Of a stretch of 64,000 bases of DNA, positions 1 to 13,000 are shown in pieces. The notes below the pieces were generated by a model. It worked only from the letters and a program-made list of their open reading frames with translations, was not told where the DNA came from and ran no database searches. Origin of the DNA: Thunnus maccoyii (taxonomy: Eukaryota; Chordata; Actinopteri; Scombriformes; Scombridae); NCBI RefSeq assembly GCF_910596095.1, contig NC_056538.1, forward strand, positions 34,460,922-34,524,921, given 5' to 3'. Each line of letters starts with the position of its first letter. Within the stretch, counting starts at the first letter, position 1. Made by a program: the position numbers and the translations under genes.

Positions 1-299
1 AACTTACATTTTGAGAATGAAGTAGTAATTTTTCAAGAAAGAAAAGACGAAGAAAAAAGTTTAATATTTTAAAAAAAAATTATATTTCAAGAAAAAATAT
101 TTTAAAGAAAAAAATCAAAGTGTCATATTTTTTCAGAAAAGTAATATTTTGAAGAAATAGAAGTAAAAAATATGACAGTTTTCAAGAATAAAAAGTAATA
201 TTTGGATGAAATGACTCCACAAGTTCCCATGTGACAGCTGACAGAGTCCACATCCCATAATACTCCCCTCAGAGGGCAACTATAACAACCTGATGCGCT

Positions 300-725
300 G
301 ACCTCACTATCTGACGTCACCTACTGCTGCATGTGATCACTGATCAATATTTACATGATCAGTGTGTTTAATGAGCTGATCAAAGACAGAGTGGATGACT
401 TCTGTTTCTTATTATTAAATTAACCTGATTATTGATTATCTATCACCGGGAGGAAGTGAAGCTGACGTCACTCAGACAACACTGCACCGGAAGTGACGGC
501 TCTACTCCTGATATTTAAGCAGGTCATTTTTTTTTTTTTTAGACAGGCGCATATTTTTTTATTGATAATAAACATTTTAAAGGTGACGTTGTAGTGAAAG
601 CAGTGTTAATACATAAAAGTTATTGATTATTCATTGATTATTCTTCATTATCTCCAAACAGAGCCTTTTATTTTTAAAAGAGACCGGAAGCTCTGTGTGT
701 GTGACTCTGCAGGAGTGACGTAAGT
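300..725 (+). promoter_or_regulatory. Candidate promoter / upstream noncoding exon of pgm2l1
   Basis: Two perfect palindromic CRE sites (TGACGTCA) lie at 312-319 and 463-470. An ETS-type CCGGAAGT stands at 487-494 and runs directly into a half CRE, and another CCGGAAG lies near 683. A consensus splice donor GTAAGT at 720-725 could end a noncoding first exon. The coding ATG at 1077 is about 350 bases further on, in CpG-richer sequence. Combined CRE and ETS sites are typical of CpG-type vertebrate promoters. The transcription start cannot be seen, and a divergent gene to the left of the window could share this region. Confidence 0.35.
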
Positions 726-1076
726 GTTTATAAACTTTCCTGGTTATAATTTATTGATTTCTGGTTATAATTTATCTGTCATGTTAAGCTTTAAGACGAA
801 TATTTACTGAGGAAGACTCTCGGTTAGCATGCTAACAGCTAGCCGGCTGCCGGCTGCGCTGTAGAGTAACTTTAAGCGTGTAGCTTCCGTTAGCTTTTAT
901 TAGCTCCTATTAGCTCGGTGAAAGTTAAAGTTCAGCGGCCATAACAAACAGCAGATGGGGCAGCTAACCGCTGAGCTAACAGCTGAGCTAACCGCCTCAC
1001 TTCACCCAGGAGCCCGCTGGCTGTGAGCTGGCCCTGCTCCAGGACTGTTAGCTAGCCGGGATCCCTGTCAGCCAGC

Positions 1077-3404
1077 ATGGGAGACGATAACGGAGTTAAC
1101 GGGGACCTGAACGCCAACCTGAGGTGCCCGAGCACCGGCGACCCGCAGCTGGACAAGGCGGTGCAGCAGTGGTTAACCTGGGACAAGGTGAGTGTCTGTC
1201 CGGCCGGTGTTTTGGAGGATCTACAGCCTCCTCGGTGCTGATGTACGTGCTGACTGTGTGTAGTAACATCGAACCAAACTTCCCTGAAAAATCTGGCGTT
1301 TAATGAGATATTACATTTAGACACTCACGTGCAGTAGAAACGGGTTGAAGATTTGCGTTTTATAGATAATAACGGTCGTGTTGTAAATTCTGCGTACAAA
1401 TTACTTACAAAAGCAGCACTTTATTTCTTTAAATTTAAACTTTGTGAGCTGTTTGCGAAGCTCGCTGCTACGTTGAAGGCGCTTAAAAAGAGACGCTGGC
1501 AGCTATAAAATATATAAAGTTTAATTTAAACAAGAGCTGCTGGGTTAAAATTCTTTATGCCGAATTAAACACCAGAACCAACTTCAACAATTACGGCTTC
1601 AAGTCCTGTTTCATTTGGTAATTAATCGTATCGATATTCAAAATCTAAAATCGCGAAGTTCTGAATGGAAGTTCTGAGCGACGACGTAGCGGCGCGCGCG
1701 TGTGTGCGCGCGCGCGTGTCTGTGTGTGTGTGTAGTGCCCGCAGTGCGGACCTGCAGGCAGGTGTGTCTGATGTCTGATGTCTGATGGAGATCAATCAGT
1801 TTTGGGGGATGATGAGGCGATTAAAGGTGGACATGACGCAGCTGCTTTTATTCCACACGCACGCACGCACGCACACACACACGCACACGCACGTTACACG
1901 TAGTGGTACTCCTGTGTAATGATGCTGATATGAACAGTATCAGACTTTATATCAATAACAAACATGTACATTGATCTGATTCAAACCTGATTCATTTATA
2001 TTCTTTTACATTCAGCATCAAATGAAAAAAAACGAACATATTTAGTTTTGTTTTTTAGTTTATTTGCACAAATGAGGAAAAAAACAATGAATTAAAGAAG
2101 TGAAAAAGCTTTTAAAGACGTCTCAACAAACACATATTTAAAAAATAAAATCTATAATCAGCATATAAAGAGCTCATAAATGGTTAATAACATCCTGTAA
2201 ATGATATTTATATATTATAACAACTTATATCTGCCTCTAACTACATTACAGTTATAAACATTTATTAACTGTTTATATTCAGGTTATTAATGTACAATAA
2301 AATAATATAATCTAAAAATAAAATTCATCAAAGAAGAAAAATAATAATAAACATGCAGCAGCTTTAATCCTACATTTAAAGTTGTTGTAAATGCAGGAAG
2401 AAGCAGGTTATTATATTATTATTTTTATTATGATTATTATTAGTTAAAGAGGAATTAAACTGCTGTAAATATGATGATTTGTTAAAATGAGGTCGGGTTT
2501 GTAGACAGTTGCAGCTCAGCGTCTCTGACGTTCAAACACTTCTTTTCTTTCTCCTGATGAAACTGATCGATTGATCTCTGGAGGCGAGAACGTTGTTGTA
2601 GTTTTAATCTGCTGCGTGTGAACAGTGAGATCAATCAGAGTATTGACGGTGATGGAGACGATTGATCTGCTTCGTTATGAGAAACACGGAGCAGCAGCTG
2701 ATCCGGCTTCTTCTCCACACGACTGTTTCTGCCAAGAAAAGGAAAGTTGAGACTGATGTGATGAGTCATGAGTTATGAAACGCTGAGTCAGAACTTCAAC
2801 TTTAATAGTTACAACAGTTTCCTGATGAGTCACAATAACAAACAACTGTCAGACACATTTTCATGTTTATTATCTGGTGATTTCAAGCTGTTTTTATTTT
2901 TATCTTCAATGATTCTTTTCTTTCTTCGTCATGTTTCAAGTCTTCAGATGTTACAGTTTCTAACGAGGAGAATTTAACCAACAGGGTTTGTTTGTTTGCG
3001 CCATTGATCAACGTATTGATTATTAGTTGTTTATAGTATTTAATATAAAGGTTTGTTTGTGATTAGTGATGTTTCATTAAACATCTTCATCACTGGAGAT
3101 GAAAACGCCTCCAGAAGTAAATGATGACATCATCTTCATCTCCAATCAATTCATTCATTATTAGCTGATTGATCGAAAATCAATCAGCTACTGTTTTGAT
3201 CGTTGAATAATAGTTTCTGGTTGTTTTGACTCTGAGAACGATGACGATCATTTTATAAATGATGAATGAATGGATTCATTCATAAACTGATCAGCAGATT
3301 AATTGATAATAAGAATAATTGTTAGTTGCAGCTTTTAGACGTGAGAACATGAAGCAGAAGGTTTTCACATGTAGCGTGTTATTAATGTGTTAGTATGAAG
3401 CTGT

Positions 3405-3443
<39 letters not shown>

Positions 3444-5213
3444 CTCAGTGTGTGTGTGTGTGTGTGTGTGTTTTAAAGGTCACGGCTGCCATGAATGCCG
3501 ATGACCTCCGCTGTAAATGTCAGCAGCCTGGAAAAGCATTCACAGTTTAATCTCAACCTGTAATCAAACTAACATGTTTTCACGTCTAAATACTGAAGAA
3601 TAACGAGTCACTTCTGTCAGTCTGACACACAAACATCATGTTTATAACATTTAGTATTTTAAAACCAAACATTTGACTCTGTGGGATCACTCAGACTGAT
3701 CACAGATATCTGGGTATCAAATCGCTGTACTTTGATCAATAAGTGTTTATTTTACACCACAAACATAATACAGCATTTAATTTTTTATTGTAAGTTCAGT
3801 ATAATTCATTATGCTTCAGATTATTTTTATTTTAATATACTGTTTGTTTCTTTTGTATATTTGGGCCTTAAACGCCTCACAGGCAGGCTATCAGTAGACG
3901 CTACAATTTACCGATGTTTCCTGAACACCTCACAGACACTACCTTATTATTGATGACTAAGACCCGCCCTCCTCTGCCTCTCATTGGCTGGTACTTGTTG
4001 TTTTTGTTGCTCGGGTTCATTGACTGTTATATAAAGATGGCCGACGTGTCTCCACTTCCTGCCGCTGTGTAAAAGTGAAGCCAAAAATATCTCATTTCTG
4101 GGAGCGGCCATCTTGCTTGTGTGACATCATTTGGAGCCACAAGTCTGTGTAGTAGAGTCGGGCGGCGGGATGACGGCCCACAGGACACGCCCCCTCATCC
4201 TGTCACAGCTGTCAATCATGATGTCACACCCCCTTTTTATATCATCAAATAACTAAATAAAAACAAACTGATCAGACTTAAAGTGACAGAAACCATCTTT
4301 GGGAAAAATTAATTTGACGTTTATTTTGATATTTTAGTTTGTTTCATTTCCCATCCGCTAACATGGAGGGGGCGGGGCTTATGACCAGCCACCGGGGGGC
4401 GATCCAGATGTTTTGACTTCAGTTTTTGGGGAGCTGTTAAAATATCAGGGTCAGCCAATCAGAGGCAGAGAAGGGCGGGTCTAAGAGAAGCAATGTGATC
4501 CATAATAACGCGTAGATGCTACAATTTACCGATGCTCCCTAAACGCCTCACACACACAGAATCTCTGGAGACGACAGTTTTGAGCTGAAGTCGATGAAGT
4601 GAAGACATCTTCATCATGCAGGTGAGGAAGAGGAGAAGAGTTGGTTCTCATCACGACGGACGTAGTTCCACCTCCGACCACGATGTGGCGCCGTCTGTAT
4701 TTCTGCTCGTTGACTAAAGGACAGAAGAAGAAGCAAATCAACGTTGTTTATGAGATATTTTTATTATTATATTGATATTGACGTTGCTCTTCCTCGTCTC
4801 CCCAACAGTCCAGCTGCCAGGTGTGAAGTAGATCAGATGAACGCTTTCAGACTTCCTGTTAGTCTTCTTCATGAGTTAGACGTTAAAATGAGATGAATTT
4901 ATACTTTATATGGATTTAAAATAAGGAAACAAAGTTCACAGAAAGAGATCTGAAGACGAGATCAAAACGACATGAAAATAAAGAGAAAGAAATGTTTCAT
5001 GATATAAATATAACGCTGCACCGGGGACGTTGGACGTCGCTGTCTGACTTTAACTAGACTCTGATCAATATATATCGGCTGATATCAGCTCATTGCAGAT
5101 ATATCGATATCTGCTGATAGATGACAGGAAGTTGAAGTCGTGCAGAGACTCAAACATCCTGCTGTTAGAAAACCAAATATTAATATCTGCATCAGTCTGA
5201 AACAGCCTCTGAC

Positions 5214-5257
<44 letters not shown>

Positions 5258-6798
5258 CTTCTCACTCTGGGATCCATATCATTCTACAGTCAATAAATCA
5301 CAACCAGCTTTTATTCAAACCAAGCAAATGTATTTTTCAAAAATATCCTTTGAAAACATAAAAACATATATTAACATGTACACAGTGAACTGCATGTTCA
5401 CTATCATAAATATCAAAACTGCTCAAAATAAATAAAACCACAAAATGAGATATTATGACAAAAATCATAATCACAATTATTTTAGTTAAAGATCACCGTT
5501 ATTTAACACGATTACTTTCTGCTGATTGCAGATATGTGGCTGAGGAGATTATTACACCTGCAGTCATAGATCGTACTAATGATCAATAAAGACGATGTAT
5601 AATAATTTATCAGACAGAAGGATTCATGTGTGTTAATCTCTGGTCCTCATCCGGAGCAGAAGGTGGCGGTGATGCACCTGATACGCTGGTTGACAACCGC
5701 CGTTATAAACCAAGAAGAAGAAGAAAAAGGTTTTTCAGACAGAGTGGTACCTCCTGTCAGCCGACGGGTTTCCTATCTGTGCAGCCGAACCCAGCAGCTC
5801 CTCAGCGGACCGTTACGTCCCGACAGACCCGCTGCTGCTTCCCACTTTAACCTGAATAACAAACCGCGGCTCGATGCTGAAGCCGAAATCCTAATTGAAA
5901 ATAAAATTTGAGTAATGGCCCTGTTTCATTCTCTGAGTTGCTTCACTCTACATCACTCACTGGGGTTTCTGTCCCTTTTTATCCTCAGATGATGAAAATC
6001 CTCATTTTAAATACTTTGGGTCATATTTCGCTTCACCATGGTTACCATGGCTACGGCGCGAGACTGCTGCACATCTCTGACGCCTGTCAAAATATAAAAC
6101 AAAACAAAAGACAAGTCAGTCTGGTGTTCTTCTATATTTGGTCCCTGACGGGGTCTGATGTGGTCTGATGTGGTCTGATGTGGTCTGTGCTGCAGAACCG
6201 CTGGACCCGGGCTCAGGTGGAGTCTCTGGTGGCGGCGGGTCGGTGGGAGGAGCTGAGGTCCAGACTCTGCAGCAGGATGAGCTTCGGTACCGCCGGACTG
6301 AGGGCGCCGATGGGAGCCGGATTCAACCGCATCAACGACCTCACCGTCATCCAGTCCACACAGGTCAGTTCTGTTAACGTCACATGACCTCTGACTGACA
6401 CTGATCGTTACTCTCCTCACTGTTTGTGTCACTTTTCACAAATATATGTGAGAAGCTGATTATTAAAACATGTGCTGATTAACTGTCTGTGGATCAACGA
6501 GTCACATGATGACGCCTGTGATGGAGTTTTCCATCTTCAGAGGTCACATGGGGTCAATTCTTAACCAGACATTGAGATATCGTCTCCTTGAGACTCCAGC
6601 TGTCTGTGATGTTCTGATAGAGGGTTTATCAGCGTCTCCATGGTTACCAGGGTCACAGGAGGGTGGATGACACAGTTAAACCAAAACTGCTGAAATTACA
6701 GGCGACGTGACTCGGACTGGGACCTTCAGACACCAGAACCAGTCTTTACTGGTTCTGGTTTCCACTTGGCCGAGTGCGTCTTTCTCTACAACAACATG

Positions 6799-6861
<63 letters not shown>

Positions 6862-7044
6862 GGTTTGTTCAGTTACCTGTGCAGGTATTTCCCAGACTTC
6901 AGCAGCAGAGGGGTGGTGGTTGGTTTCGACACCAGAGGACAGGAGGAGAGCGGCTGCAGCAGCGAGCGGTGAGTTCCTGCGTCTGTCGCCATGGTGACGA
7001 TATCTGGACACGACGTAAGAACGTCACCGACATTTATTATCATG

Positions 7045-7089
<45 letters not shown>

Positions 7090-10000
7090 GACATGGGCCC
7101 TGACTAGAAATATGAACAAGACCAAAATATTGACTTTCCAGAACAATACATTCACATCAGGAAATATAGAAACGGAGCCAATAAAACATTCTACATATTT
7201 AGGCTTTAATATCAGCTCCACTGGACGTTTTGTCTGTGAATGAGCTGAAGGCAAGAAGAGCTTTCTACACCATGAAAAGAAAAATACTGACTGAGCTTCC
7301 AGTTAGGACCTGGCTCAACGTTCAGTAACAGAGCCGATGATGTTATATGGTAGTGAAGTGTGGAGTCCACTTACCAGCCAAGACCTCCCAACATGGGGAG
7401 AACAGCCGCTGGAAGTCCTGCATGCAGAACTGTGCAGAAACATACTGAGAGTCCACAGACACCTCCGACCCCCAGTCCTCCCAGTACAAAGCCCTTCAGT
7501 GCCACCAGCTGCTGCTAGTATTTGAGCCTAAACAGAGAGTCCATGCTGGCGGAGAACCCGACCTGACCGTGTCCAGACTGAGAGGACACAGCCGGGACGT
7601 AGAAACAGTCACAACAGGCTCCTCAGGGAGGCAGAATCTCACTTCCTGTTTCCTGTTATACTGTGACAAAAATAAAGATTTAAGAGAAGTTTATAAATCA
7701 TATATATCCTGAGTTTATTCACCTCCCTGACGACTGTTTTACAGCAGTTCTCTGCCTTTTGGGCTCAGTCCCTACTATTATTATAGTAGTAATGATAATG
7801 ATAAGGTTGTCATGGAGGATTCTTCGTGTGTGTTTCAGTTTGGCGAGGCTGACGGCCGCCGTGATGCTCAGCAGAGACGTTCCCGTTCATCTCTTCTCCG
7901 CGTTCGTCCCCACGCCGTACGTGGTGAGAAAACAGTAATGCATCACTTCCTGTTGCGGGGGGGGGGGGGGGGTCCAGCTGGTTAAAACAGGAAGCGTCAC
8001 TCTTACTTTGAGGCTCTGTTGTTGTTGTTGTTGTTGTTGTTTTCCAGCCGTACGCTGTGAAGAAGCTCGGAGCGGCGGCCGGAGTGATGATCACCGCCTC
8101 ACACAACCCCAAAGAAGACAACGGATACAAGGTCAGATTAATTATTATTTAATCTTTATGACTGCAGATAGTTTTCTAGAGCTGCTGCTTTACTCTCCAC
8201 TTGAAGCTCAATCAGTTTATTTCAGTTTAACACTGAGTGAAGATTCAGATCCACAGACTGATAAATGTGACGCAGCTTGACAACAACTGAGACATTTAAA
8301 CAGAGAAACACCTGAAAGGCTTCAGCAGCACTTTTAGAAACTTTATCCACGTCCAGGTTCAGGTATCAAGTGTTGAAGTAGCAGAAAACTGAGCAGGATT
8401 ATTTGCATGTTTACAGACCGACTGTAAAACTAACAGACATGAAACAAATGAACAGAAATTAGAACTTTAGCAGAAGTTAAAAGACATGAAGTTCCCAGTT
8501 TTAGACTTTTTAAGACCTTTTTGGTACCACGTAGAGTTGAATCTGCCCCCCCTGCAGGTGTACTGGTGTAACGGCGCCCAGATCTCCTCACCTCACGACA
8601 AGGAGATCCTGCGGAGCATCGACGGGCAGCTGGAGCCCTGGAGCACCTCCTGCTGGGAGGAGGAGCTGGTGGAGAGCTGCTCCCTGAGGACCGACCCCCT
8701 GACCCAGATCAACAGCTGCTACATGGAGGAGCTCACCTCCCTCTGCTTCCACAGGTAGGAGGAGGAGGAGGAGTCACCTCCCTCTGCTTCCACAGGTAGG
8801 AGGAGGAGGAGTCACCTCCCTCTGCCAAATAAATTAATTAATGAGTTAATAGCATATTAAATAGCCTAATGTTGTGGGACCTACAGTTTGTTGTCATGAC
8901 AACTTAAATATAAACTTATATTATGCTGTTAAAGCTGTGTTATATATGTTGTGTATTTCATTTGGTCGCCTGTCGATGGCGTCATACCTCCTCTACCAAA
9001 GAGTAAACACGCACCAGATGCATACGGCGGCGCTGTGTTTGTCCGCTACAATGGCGTCTACCAAAGAGTAACTTACACACATACAAGATAATACATCGGC
9101 GTTGTGGTTGTTCCACACAAACTGTTATAAATGGACTTTTATTCAGTTTTAAGACACATTTTCATGATAAATTTAGGTGGTTTTTAACTATATCTTTTAG
9201 CCGGAAGAAGGATTTTAGTCGTTGGACGTCTGGATCTTAAGTTATCAGAGAAATAAACTGGACAAACGTTAGCAGCAGCTCGGCTAACAGCCCCTCCAGG
9301 AAGTCCGGTGGTCACCAAACATCGTCGGAGAAATATTGATTTTTTTAGGTAAAACAGCTTTAATTAATATTTTAACGATTTTAATCTGCGTGTACGTTTG
9401 TTTTTGGAGAGGAGGAGACCTCTGCGGATAATTCGGCTCCCGGGAGAAACCTGCCGAACGTCTGGATCTAAAGTTATCAGAGAAATAAACTGGACAAACG
9501 TTAGCAGCAGCTCGGCTAACAGCTGCTGCTAACACAGCTGATCCAGATTTCTCTTCTTTAAATAAGGCAGGGTCTCCCGGACTCACACTGGATCGTCATC
9601 CCATTGATTGAATCACTCGACTCTAATTTCCATCTTCAAATGACTTGATAATCTTAGAGGTTCACACAGATATGTAACATCGGATCATTTTCCTCCATAA
9701 ATAAATGAACAAGTGTAAAGTTTTCATTTGTTTGACTGATGTCTCTTTATCTAGTTTTAGGACTTGAGTGGAAATGTGATCATGTTTTAGGTCACATTTA
9801 GACATACAGTGCTGTAGATATATGAATATGTTCATATTAAAGTCTTAAACTCTGCTCTCGTGTCTCTCAGGGATCTGAACAGCAGATGTCCGTTGAAGTT
9901 CGTCCACTCGTCCTTCCACGGTGTCGGACACACCTTCGTCCAGCAGGCCTTCCAGACGTTCGGCTTCACTCCGCCGATCCCCGTCCCCGAGCAGAAAGAC

Positions 10001-13000
10001 CCGGACCCGAACTTCTCCTCGGTCCACCTCCCGAACCCTGAGGAGGGGGAGTCGGTCCTGGTGAGACACTGATCATCTGTTCTTCTTCTGCTCTCTTTAA
10101 GTTCACAGTTTCTGTCTTAATAACCAATAACTCTTTTCTTCTTCTGCTGTCCAGGAGCTTTCTCTTCTTCTGGCAGAGCGGGAGAACGCGCCCGTCGTCC
10201 TGGCGACAGATCCCGACGCTGATCGTTTGGCTGTAGCCGAGAAGTCTGACGGGTAAGAGTTTACTCAGAGTTCACGTTCAACAGACACACTGTTGACCCG
10301 TGTTGACCTCTGTTGACCTCTGTTGACCCGTGTTGACCCGTGTTGACCCGTGTTGACCTTTGTTGACCCGTGTTGACCCGTGTTGACCTTTGTTGATCCG
10401 TGTTGACCCATGTTGACCCGTGTTGACCTGTGTTCACCCTTGTTGACCTCTGTTGACCCGCGTTGACCTCTGTTGACCCGCGTTGACCTCTGTTGACCCG
10501 CGTTGTCCCGTGTTGACCCGTGTTGACCTCTGTTGACCCGTGTTGACCCTTGTTGACCTCTGTTGACCCGTGTTGACCCTTGTTGACCTCTGTTGACCTC
10601 TGTTGATCCGTGTTGACCCGTGTTGATCCGTGTTGACCCGTGTTGACCCGTGTTGACCCGTGTTTGTGTTCAGGTGCGGCTGGAAGGTGTTCACAGGTAA
10701 CGAGCTGGCGGCTCTGCTGGGTTGGTGGATGTTCTTCAACTGGAAGGAGTCTCATCCGGATCCTGCGGAGACTCAGAGCGTCTACATGTTGGCCACCACA
10801 GTGTCCTCAAAGATCCTGCAGGCCTTCGCTCGCACCGAGGGTTTCCACTTCGAGGTGAGACGACGAGTTGTTGGTCTGATGAAACGGTAAACTGTGATCG
10901 CCTCTGTCTGTTAAAGAGCAGTATGGATGAGGAGGAGGATGATGGTTTCCTGTCTCTGTCTTCAACAGGAAACTCTTCCTGGGTTTAAATGGATCGGGAA
11001 CAGAATGCACGAACTCGCCAAAACAGGAAACACGGTCATATTTTCCTTCGAGGAGTCGATCGGTGAATCTTTTACTGTATTTTATTTTAAGATAAATTCC
11101 TGAATCATCTGCAAACTTTTGACTTTGTGACGTATCGGCGCTGTTTCCGCTGACTCAGCATGTCGATTCAATCAGAAGCAGGTTTATTGGTGACGTTTAT
11201 AGAAGGAGTTGAACTCCGGTTTGTAGCTGCTCTCAGTGCAACGTTGAGAATATATAAATATATTTATAAGGGTTGTTGTGACGCGTGTTCATCGGCGTGT
11301 TTCTCTGCAGGGTTCCTGTGCGGCAGTTTGGTTCCCGACAAAGACGGCGTGAGCTCGGCGGTGGTCGTGGCCGAGATGGCTTCTTACCTCCACAACAAGA
11401 ATCTGAGTCTGAACCAACAGCTGCACAACATCTACCAGACGTGAGCCCGAAAACAAGTCGCTCCCTAGTGAACTGATGTTCGCTGGGAACAAATCAGTCA
11501 AACTTTCATCTTCTCAGAAAAATAATCATCTCCAATTGATTCTAACTTTTATTTCTGCTTCAGTCAGAACATTTAGTCAATAACGAGCTGGTTAGCGTTA
11601 ACGCTAACACACAAACACGTTGAGGGAATCTGTCAGAAGGATGCTGATCTTCAGCCTTGTTATTGACTCTACAGTCTCTGAACTCTACTAATAGTGAAGT
11701 AAAACAAAATAACATAACGTAGAAATTTACAATAAAAGGATAAAATATAATATAAGTGAAACATAGCTGTTTTAAATATACTGTTAATGTAACTCGTCCT
11801 GTTGTCTCTCTGCTCACTTCCTGTCTGCAGGTACGGTTATCATGTTTCTAAAACCTCGTACGTCATCTGTAACGACGCGCCCACCATCCACAAAATCTTC
11901 AGTCGCATCAGAAACTTTGACGGCGAGGGTTCGTACCCGAAGACGTGCGGCGGCGTCCGGATCGTCCACGTCAGAGACGTCACCACGGGATACGACAGCA
12001 GCAAGCCCGACCTCAGATCCGTAAGACGAGAGCGCGGACGTCGTCCTTAATCGAAGTATTTTTCGGCTGTAATCTGACCGTGTTTTTCCTGTGCAGGTTC
12101 TTCCCGTGGCGAGGAGCAGTCAGATGATCACCTTCACGCTGCAGAACGGAGTCGTGGCCACGCTGAGGACGAGCGGCACCGAACCCAAAATCAAATATTA
12201 CACCGAGTTCTGCGCCGCGCCGGGAAAAAGGTCAGCTGACTGCAACCCTCCGTCCAACTAACCAAATAACGACGATTCTCATTATCAATCAATCTGATGA
12301 TTAGTTCCTCAATTAATCAATTAGTTGTTTGGTCCATAAAATGTCAGAAATACACATTAAGAAGCTGGAATCAGAATATTTGGACTTTTGTTCTTAAAAA
12401 ATGAGCCAAAACAATTAATCAATTATCAAAATTAGTTGGCGATTAATTTAATATTTGGCAACTAATCAACTAACGGTTGCAGCTGGAGCGTAGAGACGTT
12501 TTTACTTCTGTATCTGCAAACGTCGATGTGTTCGTCTTCTCAATCCGAACATCAACGCTGTGAGACTCAGCAGCAGGTTCTCGTCATATAGTAACAAAAA
12601 GAGGAACTTTGGCACTAAAAGTCATTAACTCTTCAACAGCAGCTGATGAAGTTGTATAAATCTAAAACTACACTTTCATAAAACTTTCTGTTTCCTTTAT
12701 AATTTGCCCGGAGTGACTCGATTCCTCTGACGAGATGATTTGTTGTGTTTGTTCTGAACTGAAGTGAGTTTAAGTTTCATCTTTAGTTTCTAAACAAAGT
12801 AAAGTCTGAATCAGAGTGTCATCGTGTTTCAAATGTTTAAAAACATCAACAGTGAACATTTTTCTGATTTGTTTAATCTGAACACTTAAAGGATGAGTTC
12901 CCAGTGTTCCCAGTGTTCCCAGTGTGTTAAACCAGCAGTCAGGTGTCTGTAATCATTCCTCCTGTTCATACTGGATATTAAAAGATCCTTCAAATGTGCT

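Noticed and set aside
5065-5361. Polyaspartate and polyisoleucine frames
   Set aside because: Translation of the (GAT)n microsatellite in intron 1.
10291-10660. Regularly spaced repeats suggesting a CRISPR-like array
   Set aside because: There are no spacers, the unit is 10 bp, and the genome is vertebrate.
10261-10755. 164-codon - strand frame of GQHGSTRVN repeats, resembling a repeat protein
   Set aside because: Product of the 10-bp minisatellite read in three frames (30-base period). It overlaps pgm2l1 exon 9 antisense.
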